Below, piece after piece: positions 15,996 through 25,500 of a DNA stretch of 64,000 nucleotides. Source of the DNA: Noviherbaspirillum malthae (lineage in GTDB: Bacteria; Pseudomonadota; Gammaproteobacteria; Burkholderiales; Burkholderiaceae_D). Under the pieces are notes generated by a model. That model did no database searches. It was not told the origin of the DNA and saw only the letters and a list, made by a program, of their open reading frames with translations. Position numbers and translations under genes: made by a program. Numbering within the stretch: position 1 is the stretch's first letter; each line of letters opens with the position of its first letter. Location of the stretch: positions 28,722-92,721 of the forward strand of contig NZ_JACYXF010000021.1 of assembly GCF_015352985.1 (NCBI RefSeq), given 5' to 3'.

Positions 15996-17236
15996 TGATG
16001 ACTGCACCGTCTTGCGTGCGCAAGGCGATTGTTTCCGCGCTTGCCGGCTTCATGCTGTCGCTTGGATCGGGCGCCTGCGCCGACATCGTGGTTGCACAGC
16101 AGGATTTGTATCTGGACGCCCTGAAGTCCCTCTCCGAAGGCCGCCATACCGATGCCAGCGAAGCGCTGATCCGCATGATCGAGCGCGAGCCGCAGCACGC
16201 CGGGGCATGGCTCGACCTGGCAATCATCCAGTGCGAACTCGGACGCGGCGCCGAAGCGGAGAAGCTGTTCGAGGTGATCGAATCCCGTTTCTCTCCGCCG
16301 CCGGTCATCAGGGAAGTGATCGCTGCGCAACGCGCGAAAGGATGCAAGTCCTGGCAGCCGCAAAGCCGCAAGTCGTTCGTAGTGGGCCGCGGCACGGACA
16401 GCAATGTCAATCAGGGCGCCAGCAATCCGAATTTCATCATCGGCACCGGTACGACGCAGGTTGAACTGCAGCTGCTGCCGGAACACCTGCCGCAAAGCGA
16501 CCAGTACACAATGCTTACCGGTGACTACCTGCGGGAGCTGACACCCAACGGCACGCTGGGCTTCCTGCAGGCGCGCGTCATGCATAACGACAGTCTCGCG
16601 CGCTACAACACGGCATCGTTGATTGTCGGCGCGGAGCATCCGTGGCGGTTCGGCGACTGGGGAATGCGCGGAACCGGCCTGGTAGCCATGCATGCTCTGG
16701 GCGGCAAGCTGTATCAAAGCCAGCAGCAAGTACAGCTGCGAGCCAGCCCTCCCCTGAACCTGCCTCGCGGGCTGGAGTTCTCGGTGGCCGGCGGCTTGTC
16801 TCGCATCGAGTACCTGACGCTGGACAATTATGATTCCACCATCTCGGATCTGCGCGGCCTGCTGACGTATCGGCACGGCGAAACGCAGATGCAAGCCAAC
16901 ATCGGCTATCTGAACGACCACGGCATGTCGGCCAGACCAGGCGGGGACAGGGCCGGATGGTTCACGAGTTTTTATGGACGCACCCGGCTTTCCAGTTTGG
17001 TGCTTGGTGAATTCAGCTGGACACGCCAGACATGGCTGAGCGAATCGCCCTACTCGCTCCTGATCGACAGGGTTCGGAATCAGAAGACGCAGGTCATGAG
17101 GGGTGCCCTGATCTTTCCCGTGACAGAGAATCAATCCATTCAGCTGGAAGTACGCAAGGTGAAAAACGATGAGAACATTTCAGTTTTTCAATATGGCAGC
17201 CGGCAGATTCAGGTGAGCTGGCAGTGGCGCGATTGA
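15992..17236 (+). CDS. TPR plus outer-membrane beta-barrel protein (Slam-like)
   Basis: 414 residues, starting in a 4-base overlap with the cyclase stop. There is a signal peptide (about 1-30, ending GACA), then TPR-like helices (DALKSLSEGRHTDASEALIR, AWLDLAIIQCELGRGAEA), and from about residue 125 a series of amphipathic strands ending in Trp-Arg-Asp (QIQVSWQWRD). The organisation (periplasmic TPR followed by a 14-strand-type barrel) resembles surface lipoprotein assembly modulators. Family membership is inferred from architecture only. Co-translation with the CHASE2 cyclase suggests that the pair acts on one envelope process, perhaps display of a surface protein. Confidence 0.65.
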   Translation: MMMTAPSCVRKAIVSALAGFMLSLGSGACADIVVAQQDLYLDALKSLSEGRHTDASEALIRMIEREPQHAGAWLDLAIIQCELGRGAEAEKLFEVIESRFSPPPVIREVIAAQRAKGCKSWQPQSRKSFVVGRGTDSNVNQGASNPNFIIGTGTTQVELQLLPEHLPQSDQYTMLTGDYLRELTPNGTLGFLQARVMHNDSLARYNTASLIVGAEHPWRFGDWGMRGTGLVAMHALGGKLYQSQQQVQLRASPPLNLPRGLEFSVAGGLSRIEYLTLDNYDSTISDLRGLLTYRHGETQMQANIGYLNDHGMSARPGGDRAGWFTSFYGRTRLSSLVLGEFSWTRQTWLSESPYSLLIDRVRNQKTQVMRGALIFPVTENQSIQLEVRKVKNDENISVFQYGSRQIQVSWQWRD

Positions 17237-17443
17237 ACATGTTTTTCCGCCAGCCAGCGTACCAGTCAATGTGTTATCAGCTCGCCGATCATCACTGATT
17301 GAATCCGGCATGCAACTTTCCGGCGTTACCGCATCAAATGCCGTCATGCATCCCGATTCCATGTACGCATTGGGATAGCAAACTCCATCCGGTCGAAACA
17401 AATGTCCCCGGCCGTTGCCGCAGGATGCATTACAGGAATCTTT

Positions 17444-17779
17444 ATGGTGTTGGAATTGACTGTTTTTGTCGCGGTACTTGTTGCCGTTTCCGCAGGTTGT
17501 CTCGTTCCGGCGAAGTGGTTGCCGCCCTTGCCTAATGACAAATTCATGCATTTCATGGCTTATGCGGGTCTTGCGCTCCTGGCGGGCCGCATTGCCCGGA
17601 CCGACAGCCAACATTTATTGTGGCTGGCCGGTTTGCTAGCTCTGGGCTGGGTAATAGAAATCCTGCAAAACATGGTGCCGGGGCGCCGATTCTGCTGGCG
17701 GGACATGGCCGCCAACGCAGGCGGCATCGCCTTTGCCGCTGCCATTTCCGTAATATCAACATATGTGCATTTGATGTGA
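17444..17779 (+). CDS. VanZ-like small membrane protein
   Basis: 111 residues from the ATG at 17444, preceded by AGGA at 7 bases; an ATG at 17402 would add 14 residues. It has four hydrophobic segments. The VanZ signature is visible: LPPLPNDKFMHFMAYAGLAL, then GWVIEILQ, then GRRFCWRDMAANAGG. VanZ proteins are membrane proteins linked to envelope or glycopeptide effects in some Gram-positives; their function in proteobacteria is unclear. Confidence 0.75.
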   Translation: MVLELTVFVAVLVAVSAGCLVPAKWLPPLPNDKFMHFMAYAGLALLAGRIARTDSQHLLWLAGLLALGWVIEILQNMVPGRRFCWRDMAANAGGIAFAAAISVISTYVHLM

Positions 17780-17854
17780 CATTTCCGCTCTTTAATAGCT
17801 GATTGCAGGAAACGACGGCTATAATTGGCCCATCAATTTCTGGAGCGCTGTGCA

Positions 17855-18649
17855 ATGCCGTCCATTAGTAACGCACTCGCTAATTCAGCGGCGAAGAATT
17901 TACCTCCATCGGAAGTGGCCAACCTTCCGGAGTCCAGCTCGAAACAAATCAAGCTCAGCATCACGCAAGTGAACCTGCAGGTTCACTTGCGCAAGATTCC
18001 TCTTCTGGCTCATCTGTCCAATGATGAGATGGAGCGCGTGAAGGCGGAATTGCGTTTGAAGCAATTCGCAAGGCGCGATATCGTTCTGCAAAAAGGGGCT
18101 GTGGGCGACAGCCTTCTATTCCTGCTGCATGGGCAGCTGCAGGTGATTGACGTAACCGATGATGGCCGCGCCATCGGACTGCGCATGCTCAAGCCGGGCG
18201 ACTTTTTCGGGGAAATTGCGGTCATTACAGGCTCTACCCGATCCGCCTCGGTGGTGGCACTCAGTCCGGTGCTGGTAGCGTTTCTGCCGCGCCTTACCGC
18301 ACTTCATCTGTTTTCGCACTCGCCGTCAGTAGCACAGCAGATCCTGGGACATCTGGCAGAAAAGGTGCAACGCGATTCCGAATTCCGTGCGCTGCTCAGC
18401 ATCAATAACACTTCCAAGCGCATCTATAGTTATCTTCAGCTTCTCAAGCAGCATGGCGAAGGCAATATCGAAGTCGTGGAAAACCTTCCGACTCATCAGG
18501 ATATTGCCAACATGATCAATACCAGTCGCGAAACCGTAACGCGAGCATTGCTCACGCTCGTTCAAAAGGGCATTGTCGAGAAAGAGCCCCATCGGCTGAT
18601 CATTCGGGATCCGGCAGGATTGAAGAAGTTGGCGCAAGGCGATTCCTGA
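17855..18649 (+). CDS. Crp/Fnr-family transcription regulator
   Basis: 264 residues from the ATG at 17855 (GGAG upstream). Residues about 48-165 form a cyclic-nucleotide-binding fold (LRKIPLLAHLSNDEMERV, LKPGDFFGEIAVITGSTRSASV). The dimer helix follows, then a Crp-type winged helix (LPTHQDIANMINTSRETVTRAL). There is no Fnr-type Cys cluster, so it is not an iron-sulfur oxygen sensor. The phosphate-binding loop GEIAVITGSTRSAS keeps the Arg-Ser needed for cAMP in many Crp proteins, so it could respond to the nearby cyclase. That is inference. An extra 40-residue N-terminus is unusual and ends at a perfect palindrome in the DNA (17964-17991). A TATAAT lies at 17820-17825 without a clear -35. Confidence 0.85.
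   Translation: MPSISNALANSAAKNLPPSEVANLPESSSKQIKLSITQVNLQVHLRKIPLLAHLSNDEMERVKAELRLKQFARRDIVLQKGAVGDSLLFLLHGQLQVIDVTDDGRAIGLRMLKPGDFFGEIAVITGSTRSASVVALSPVLVAFLPRLTALHLFSHSPSVAQQILGHLAEKVQRDSEFRALLSINNTSKRIYSYLQLLKQHGEGNIEVVENLPTHQDIANMINTSRETVTRALLTLVQKGIVEKEPHRLIIRDPAGLKKLAQGDS
17964..17991. repeat. Perfect 28-bp palindrome inside the Crp/Fnr gene
   Basis: The two 14-base halves (CGCAAGTGAACCTG and its exact complement) meet at CTGCAG with no mismatch and no spacer. It lies at codons 37-46, at the junction between the N-terminal extension and the nucleotide-binding domain. Confidence 0.85.
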
Positions 18650-18945
18650 GTACCCGATACCAATAGGGATGGATGGGTATCACGGTGCGCATCGGCATCT
18701 CGCAAGTCCCATCACGCCCGTGTTTGCTTGCATTGCCCTGCGTCATGGCAGGTGCAACGGTCATCCGTGGTTGATCAAAGGCCAGCGCGAACGATGCCGG
18801 CTGACTGAAATGTTTCCAGTCTTGTCTGCTTTCTTCACAGGCAACTAAGTGCGGTAAAATACGCCGCGCCGGCTGTCAGCGCTCATGCATTTTTTGCAAG
18901 CCGGCAGCTTCCCCCTCTTCCAACGGTCGTACACACCCTCTGTCA
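18650..18945. other. Intergenic region upstream of the polysaccharide export operon
   Basis: It contains a small dyad GATACC/GGTATC (18656-18681) just after the Crp/Fnr stop and a TAAAAT box near 18853 that could serve the operon. No terminator with a T-run was found. I see nothing else. Confidence 0.35.
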
Positions 18946-19098
18946 ATGAACATGACTCAACTTGTCCCGGACTATCTGAGTAAAGTCGTCTATGCATCGG
19001 TCCGGAAAAGCTTTCATCAAACACGCTGCGGCACTGCGACTGCGCAAGACGTGGCTGCACCGGGCATAGCACAACCATCCGCCGGAGTACGACGCTAA
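18946..19098 (+). CDS. Possible 50-residue small protein coupled to wzm
   Basis: This short frame begins ATG AAC ATG and ends in TAA at 19096-19098, whose last A is the first base of the wzm start (TAATG). The next junction, wzm-wzt, uses the same TAATG overlap. The predicted peptide starts MNMTQLVPDYLSKVVYAS; it is basic, without a membrane segment. There is no clear ribosome site. It may be a leader peptide for translational coupling or a chance frame. I do not recognise it. Confidence 0.3.
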   Translation: MNMTQLVPDYLSKVVYASVRKSFHQTRCGTATAQDVAAPGIAQPSAGVRR

Positions 19099-19895
19099 TG
19101 GTTTCAGGCATCGCTAGAGCCATCCTGACCTACCGCGGTTTCATTCTCAGCAGCGTCAAGCGGGAGTTTCAGTCCAAATACCGCAATTCAATGCTGGGCG
19201 CCGCGTGGACGGTGCTGAATCCGCTGGCCATGATCGTGGTCTATACCGTTATTTTCGCGCAGGTGATGCGGGCGAAATTGCCGGGCGTGGATTCCACCTT
19301 CGCCTATAGCATCTATCTGTGCGCGGGAACCCTGACATGGGGATTGTTTGCAGAAATCACCGGGCGCGGGCAATCCGTCTTTCTCGAATACGCCAATCTG
19401 ATCAAAAAAATCAGTTTTCCGCGTATCTGCCTGCCGATCATCGTGGTTTGCAATGCCAGCCTCAACTTTGCCATCATTTTCGGATTGTTCACTGCCTTCC
19501 TCATCATCAGCGGCAATTTCCCCGGATGGGTTTATTTCGCAGTGTTCCCGGTTCTCGTCATTCAAATTCTTTTCTCGATAGGCTTGGCCACCATACTGGG
19601 CGTGCTGAACGTGTTCTTCCGCGACGTCGGACAGTTCTTTTCGATTGCCCTGCAGTTCTGGTTCTGGCTGACGCCCATTGTCTATCCTGCGGCCATCCTG
19701 CCGGACAATATCCGTCCGATGATCGCCTGGAATCCGATGGCACCGATTATCCAGGCTTACCAGACGATCATGGTCAACGGCGCGTGGCCGCAATGGATGG
19801 CTCTGCTGCCTGTCACGATTCTCAGCATTGCCCTGTGCGCCCTGGGCCTGCAGCTCTTCCGCAAGCGCAGCGGTGAAATGGTGGATGAACTCTAA
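19098..19895 (+). CDS. wzm: Polysaccharide ABC transporter permease
   Basis: 265 residues, six membrane helices of the ABC-2 type. The N-terminal signature of O-antigen exporters is clear (YRGFILSSVKREFQSKYRNS, LGAAWTVLNPLAMIVVYT), as are GVLNVFFRDVGQF and WLTPIVYP later on. It forms the membrane channel that moves an undecaprenyl-linked polysaccharide across the inner membrane together with the ATPase encoded next (1-base overlap). It is the first certain gene of the operon. Confidence 0.92.
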   Translation: MVSGIARAILTYRGFILSSVKREFQSKYRNSMLGAAWTVLNPLAMIVVYTVIFAQVMRAKLPGVDSTFAYSIYLCAGTLTWGLFAEITGRGQSVFLEYANLIKKISFPRICLPIIVVCNASLNFAIIFGLFTAFLIISGNFPGWVYFAVFPVLVIQILFSIGLATILGVLNVFFRDVGQFFSIALQFWFWLTPIVYPAAILPDNIRPMIAWNPMAPIIQAYQTIMVNGAWPQWMALLPVTILSIALCALGLQLFRKRSGEMVDEL

Positions 19896-21118
19896 TGGGC
19901 AGCATTCGCGTCTCCAATCTGGGCAAGGCCTACAAACAATATCCGGCGCGCTGGTCGAGATTTGCCGAATGGATTACGCCGTTCGGCAAACCAAGACATC
20001 AACTCAAATGGGTTTTGCAAGGGATCAGCTTCCATGTCGAACCGGGCGAGGCGGTAGGCCTCATCGGAATCAATGGCGCCGGAAAAAGCACATTGCTCAA
20101 GCTCATTACCGGCACGGCGCAACCGACCACCGGCAATGTAACAATCACCGGCAGAGTCGCTGCCATGCTGGAACTCGGCATGGGCTTTCATCCGGATTTC
20201 ACCGGCCGGCAGAATGCCATCATGGCGGGACAGCTGATCGGGCTGAGCGCAGATGAAATGGTAGCGCTCATGCCTCGGATCGAGGCATTCGCCGAGATCG
20301 GCGATTACATCGATCAGCCGGTTCGGGTCTACTCCAGCGGCATGCAGATGCGGCTGGCTTTCAGCGTCGCGACCGCGAAGCGCCCCGACGTGCTGATCAT
20401 CGATGAAGCGTTGTCCGTGGGTGATGCCTACTTCCAGCACAAGAGCTTCGACCGCATCCGCGAATTCCGCGAACAGGGTACGACGCTGCTGATCGTGTCG
20501 CATGACAAGACGGCAATCCAGTCCATCTGCGACCGCGCGATTCTTCTCGACGCCGGCCGTCTTGCGAAAGAAGGGTCGCCTGAAGAGATCATGGATTTCT
20601 ACAACGCGATGCTTGCCGAACGGGAGAACGAGACCGTACGCCAGGAAAAGCGCGAGGACGGAAAAGTGCAGACCATTTCCGGAACCGGCGAAGCCACGGT
20701 GAGCGAGATTGCACTGCTTGATGAGCAAGGCCAGCGGGTAGAGATGATCGACGTCGGCAGCATGGTCACGCTCGAAGTGAAAATCGCCATCCAGGCACCG
20801 ATTCCGCGCCTGGTGCTCGGCTACATGATCAAGGATCGTCTCGGTCAACCGATGTACGGTACGAATACGCATCTGAAGGAGCTGCCACTGCATGACGTCC
20901 GTCCCGGCGAGCAGATCACATACCGTGCGAGTTTCGCAATGAACCTGGGACCCGGCAGCTACTCGGTTGCCACCGCTCTGGTCAGCAGCGACACCCATCT
21001 CGTGAACAATTACGAATGGCGCGATCTGGCCCTGGTGTTCAATGTAATGAATATGAAGCGCGCGCATTTCGTCGGCTGCACATGGCTTGACCCCAAGATA
21101 GAAATCCAACGTATATGA
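19895..21118 (+). CDS. wzt: Polysaccharide ABC transporter ATPase with substrate-recognition domain
   Basis: 407 residues. The nucleotide-binding domain (about 1-245) shows Walker A GINGAGKST, the signature YSSGMQMRLAFSVA, and Walker B VLIIDEAL. Residues about 270-405 form the extra Wzt C-terminal beta-sandwich (VSEIALLDEQGQRVEMIDVG ... LGPGSYSVATAL). In the E. coli O8/O9 transporters this domain binds the chemically capped end of the glycan, so a capped chain is expected here. It overlaps wzm by one base and the methyltransferase by four (ATGA). Confidence 0.92.
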   Translation: MGSIRVSNLGKAYKQYPARWSRFAEWITPFGKPRHQLKWVLQGISFHVEPGEAVGLIGINGAGKSTLLKLITGTAQPTTGNVTITGRVAAMLELGMGFHPDFTGRQNAIMAGQLIGLSADEMVALMPRIEAFAEIGDYIDQPVRVYSSGMQMRLAFSVATAKRPDVLIIDEALSVGDAYFQHKSFDRIREFREQGTTLLIVSHDKTAIQSICDRAILLDAGRLAKEGSPEEIMDFYNAMLAERENETVRQEKREDGKVQTISGTGEATVSEIALLDEQGQRVEMIDVGSMVTLEVKIAIQAPIPRLVLGYMIKDRLGQPMYGTNTHLKELPLHDVRPGEQITYRASFAMNLGPGSYSVATALVSSDTHLVNNYEWRDLALVFNVMNMKRAHFVGCTWLDPKIEIQRI

Positions 21119-22458
21119 CCTTTATCTCCTACGCGCAGAATTTCGAAGATGTCATCCTGTGGCGTGCGCTCAAGCACGTTCCCAATGGTTTTTACATCGA
21201 CGTCGGAGCGAATGACCCGGTGGTGGACTCGGTCACTCTAGCCTTTTACCAGCAGGGCTGGCACGGGATCAATGTGGAACCCATGCGGCAATATTATGAG
21301 CAGCTGCAAGCTCAGCGGCCGCGCGATACGAATCTGCAGCTCGCGGTGGGAGCCGGTCCTGGCAATATCACGTTCTACGACATTCCCGATACCGGCCTGT
21401 CGACCATGGAACCCAATGTCGCCCGCCAGCATATCGAGGCCGGTCGCAACGTGGTTGAAACGAATATCGAAGTCCTGCCGCTGTCGGAAATCTGCGCGCG
21501 CCATGTCACCGGTCCCATCCATTTCCTCAAGATCGATGTGGAAGGTTTCGAGGCCGAGGTATTGCGCGGAATGAGCTTCAAGTCATGGCGCCCCTGGATC
21601 CTGGTCATCGAAGCCACGCGGCCGCAAACTCAGGAAACGGCTCATGCGGAATGGGAACACATGGTGCTGGAAGCGGATTACCAGCCCGCCTATTTCGATG
21701 GTCTGAACCAGTTCTATGTGGCGAACGAGCATCCAGAATTGCTGGCAGCGCTGAAGCTGCCGCCGAACTATTTCGATCACTTCCAGTTGAGGCTGCGCCA
21801 TCACTTCAGCCAATATCCGTACGATCTGGAGTCGCGCTGCCATACCGCCGAGATGCGACTGCTCGAGGCGGAAAAACAGTTCGGGCTGGCTGAAGCTGAA
21901 GTGCACAAGGCTCATGAACACGGCAGGCAAGTCGAGGCTGCCTTGCTTGAAGCCCAGGAGTTTGCCAGGCAAGCCGACGCACGCGCTCTCGATCTGCAGC
22001 AGCAGATAAAAGACACACAGGAACGCCTGCAGGAAGCCAACGCAAATGCTCATCATATTTATGAACAGCTGATGGCTGTTCATAACAGCACCTCCTGGCG
22101 GATCACCCGTCCTGTGCGTGCAATGAAAGAATTGATGAAGCAGCCGGTCGCGACACTCCAGAAAATGCCGAAGCCGAAGGCGATGGCGAAGGCCGGAGTG
22201 AAATGGACGCTGGTGCAGGCGAAGCGCGAGCTGCAAACACGACCGCGATTGAGAAATTTTGTATTGGGCCAGCTTGACCGTTACCCTTCTCTTTATCAGC
22301 GAATGGCCTCAATCAGCCGGAACGCGGCGGTCAATACGGCGGCGTCCCCTGCGGCGCCTCAGGGGAAGGAAGGACACGCCTCCCTTCCCGCTTCCGTCAA
22401 TCGTGTCCTGGTCGAACTGGAACGGGCCATCGACACCAAAAACGCTCACAAGCACTAG
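21115..22458 (+). CDS. FkbM-family methyltransferase with C-terminal coiled coil
   Basis: 447 residues. Residues about 1-215 are an FkbM-type SAM-dependent methyltransferase (FYIDVGANDPVVDSVT, GINVEPMRQYYE, IHFLKIDVEGFEAEVLRGM). Residues about 235-320 form a long heptad-rich coiled coil (AEMRLLEAEKQFGLAEAEV, ALDLQQQIKDTQERLQEA), followed by HNSTSWRITRPVRAMKE and a basic tail. The gene is co-translated with wzt. In E. coli O8/O9, the gene at this position (wbdD) encodes a chain terminator that caps the glycan and measures length with a coiled coil. The same job is plausible here with an unrelated methyltransferase. The methyltransferase call is firm; the terminator role is inference. Confidence 0.85.
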   Translation: MTFISYAQNFEDVILWRALKHVPNGFYIDVGANDPVVDSVTLAFYQQGWHGINVEPMRQYYEQLQAQRPRDTNLQLAVGAGPGNITFYDIPDTGLSTMEPNVARQHIEAGRNVVETNIEVLPLSEICARHVTGPIHFLKIDVEGFEAEVLRGMSFKSWRPWILVIEATRPQTQETAHAEWEHMVLEADYQPAYFDGLNQFYVANEHPELLAALKLPPNYFDHFQLRLRHHFSQYPYDLESRCHTAEMRLLEAEKQFGLAEAEVHKAHEHGRQVEAALLEAQEFARQADARALDLQQQIKDTQERLQEANANAHHIYEQLMAVHNSTSWRITRPVRAMKELMKQPVATLQKMPKPKAMAKAGVKWTLVQAKRELQTRPRLRNFVLGQLDRYPSLYQRMASISRNAAVNTAASPAAPQGKEGHASLPASVNRVLVELERAIDTKNAHKH

Positions 22459-22487
22459 AACGGCAAAACCGGAACAACAAATATGGG

Positions 22488-22542
22488 TGCAAGGATGCGC
22501 ACTCAACCGTCCCGCGTACAGCCTCGGCTCCCTATCCTTGCA
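22488..22542. promoter_or_regulatory. Inverted repeat between the methyltransferase and glycosyltransferase genes
   Basis: TGCAAGGAT (22488-22496) and ATCCTTGCA (22534-22542) form a perfect 9-bp dyad followed by AGTTTTTC. It may be a weak terminator or attenuator inside the operon, separating the highly needed glycosyltransferase from the export genes. Confidence 0.35.
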
Positions 22543-22562
22543 AGTTTTTCTGCTGAATATTT

Positions 22563-25500
22563 ATGCGAATCCTTATTGACCTTCAAGCATGCCAGGCAAC
22601 CAACCAGCATCGGGGTATTGGCCGTTACTCGATGTCTCTTGCGCAATCCATTGCAAGACAAGGGGGCAATCATGATTTGAAGGTATTGCTCAACCGGCAA
22701 TTCCCGGAAAGCATTGAGCCGATTCGCAAAGCCTTCGGCGGTTTGCTGCATGAAGACGATATCGTGGTCTTCGATGGACCGTCCGGCATTGCCGAAATCC
22801 ATGCGCCAGGTTCGTGGCGCTGCAAATCCGCGGAGCAGATACGGGAATTTTTCATCAGGCGTTTTTCCCCGGACATCGTGCATGTCTCCAGTCTCTTCGA
22901 GGGCTTGGTGGATGATGCGGTCACGTCCGTAAGGCATCTGCCAAACAACTTTGCGTCCGCAGTGACCTTGTACGACTTGATCCCGCTGCTTCGCAAGGAG
23001 ACGTATCTGTCGGACCCGCGCGTGCGGCAATGGTATTACCGGAAACTCCAGGGTTTGAAAAGCGCCGAGCTTCTGCTCGCCATTTCCGAGCATAGCCGTA
23101 CCGAAGCATTGGACTGGCTGCACCTGCCAAGCGATCGCGTCGTTAATATCTCATCGGCGATTGACGACAGCTTCCGCCCCCTCGCCTTGAATGCGGAAGA
23201 AGCGGCAGGCTTGAAAGCAAAGTTCGGCATCCAGCGCCCCTTTGTAATGTACACGGGGGGAATCGATCCAAGGAAAAATATTGAAGGTCTGATCAAGGCT
23301 TTTGCGCGGCTCCCCTTATCGCTACGCAGTGCTTATCAACTGGCGATCGTATGCAAGATCAGCGATGCCGACCTGCGTCGATTGCAGGCTCTTGCCGGCA
23401 GTGCGGGATTGCAGCAGGATGAAGTCGTCTTCACCGATTATGTCAGCGACGAAGAACTTCTACGCCTGTACAACCTGTGCACGCTGTTTGTGTTCCCGTC
23501 TCTGCATGAAGGTTTCGGCTTGCCTGCCTTGGAAGCAATGGCATGCGGCGTGGCTGTGATTGGTTCGAACGTCAGCAGCATTCCGGAAGTGATCGGCCGT
23601 GAAGATGCGTTGTTCAAGCCAGATGACCTGGAAGCCATGTCGGCCAAAATGGAACAGGCTTTGATAGACCCGGCCTTCCGTCAGTCCCTGCAAAGTCACG
23701 GACTTGAACAATGCAGGAAATTTTCGTGGAAGGAAAGCGGATACCGGGCATTGCAAGCTTTTGAAGAACTGCACGAACGTCGGCAACCTGTCCGTCCCAG
23801 TGTGCCGACTGGACGCCGGCCACGTCTTGCGTATGTATCGCCCCTGCCCCCCGGCAAATCCGGTATCGCTGACTATAGTGCCGAGTTGCTGCCCGAACTT
23901 GCGCGTTATTATGAGATCGAGCTGATAGTCAATCAGGAGCATGTCGATGACGCATGGGTTGCGGCCAACTTCGTGCAGAGACCGGTGTCCTGGTTCCAGT
24001 CGCATGCCGATAAGTTCGACAGAATTGTCTACCATTTCGGAAACTCCAGCTTCCATGAGCACATGTTCAAATTGCTCCCGGAGCATCCCGGAGTCGTGGT
24101 TCTGCATGATTTCTTTCTCAGCGGGATCCTGCATTACCTGGAGGCGACCTCCTACCTTCCGGGAGCTTTCCGCAATGCGCTGTATTATTCTCACGGCTAT
24201 CCGGCATTGATCGACGCGGCCGCATCCGGGAAGGAAGCCGCGGCCTGGCAGTACCCTGGCAACAGGCAGGTACTGGATCATGCCACCGGACTGATCATCC
24301 ATTCAGATTTTTCCAGACAGCTTGCCAAGAAATGGTATGGCGAGGATGAATTCTCAAACTGGAAAGTCATTCCGCTCATAAGAGCCGTTTCCAAGGAAGT
24401 CAACCGCGAGCAGGCTCGCCAACAGCTTGGCATTGGTGACGATGACTTTCTTATCTGCTCCTTTGGCCTGCTCGGCAAGACCAAACTTAACCACCGCTTG
24501 TTGAATTCCTGGCTCAATTCCGTCCTCGCCCGGAACAAGAACTGCCTCCTGGTTTTCGTCGGCGAAAACGATCCGAACCAGTATGGAAGAGACTTGGCCG
24601 CCAATATTGCGAAGAGCCCGGCCAGTGATCGCATCCGGATTACCGGATTCGCTTCGCCGGAACTCTATCGTACTTATCTTGCAGCGGCAGATGCTGCCGT
24701 CCAATTGCGAACCCTGTCACGTGGAGAGACATCGGCCAGCATCCTCGACTGTCTGGCGCATGGCATCCCCACGATCATCAACAGAAACGGATCGGCATCC
24801 GAGCTCCCGGACGAAGTGCTGGTAAAGCTGCCTGACGAGTTCACTGACAGTGAATTGACCTCCGCAATCGAGCAGTTGCACGGCGACGGCAATTTGCGCG
24901 AGGCGATGGCGACAAAGGCTGTTTCCCATGTTCTCAACCAGCACCATCCGGCACGTGTCGGTCAAATGTATTTCGAGGCTATCGAGGCCTTTGCCTTGAA
25001 CAGCTCTGCAGCGCTGCATCATCAACTCATTAACGCCATTTCCGAAATTCCTGCGCCGGTGTCACCCGCCCAGGACGACTTGATTGCGATTGCCGGCAGC
25101 ATTGCACGGAATCGTGAAACGCCTCGGCGCAAGCAGCTGCTCGTCGATATTTCAGAGCTGGTACAGCGTGATGCAAAGTCCGGCATCCAGCGCGTGGTGC
25201 GCAATGTGCTGCAATTCATGCTGCGCCGTACCTCATCCGCATACCGGGTCGAGCCGGTGTACGACGCGGGCGGCTACTACGCTTATGCACGCAACTTCAC
25301 CTGCGGCATGCTGAACATCGCACCCGTGCCAATGGACGACGAAGCCATTGAGGCGAATGCCGGAGACATCTTCCTTGGCCTGGATTTGAATCCCCAGTTG
25401 GTCCCAAATAATCGCAAGCTGTTCGAAGATATGAAGAACCGCGGCATCGGCTTGCACTTCGTCGTCTATGATCTGCTGCCCATCCTGCGTCCGGATGTCT

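Noticed and set aside
18870..18906. GCCGGCT/AGCCGGC dyad before the export operon as a riboswitch or attenuator
   Set aside because: Only seven pairs over a long loop, with no T-run and no known riboswitch pattern.
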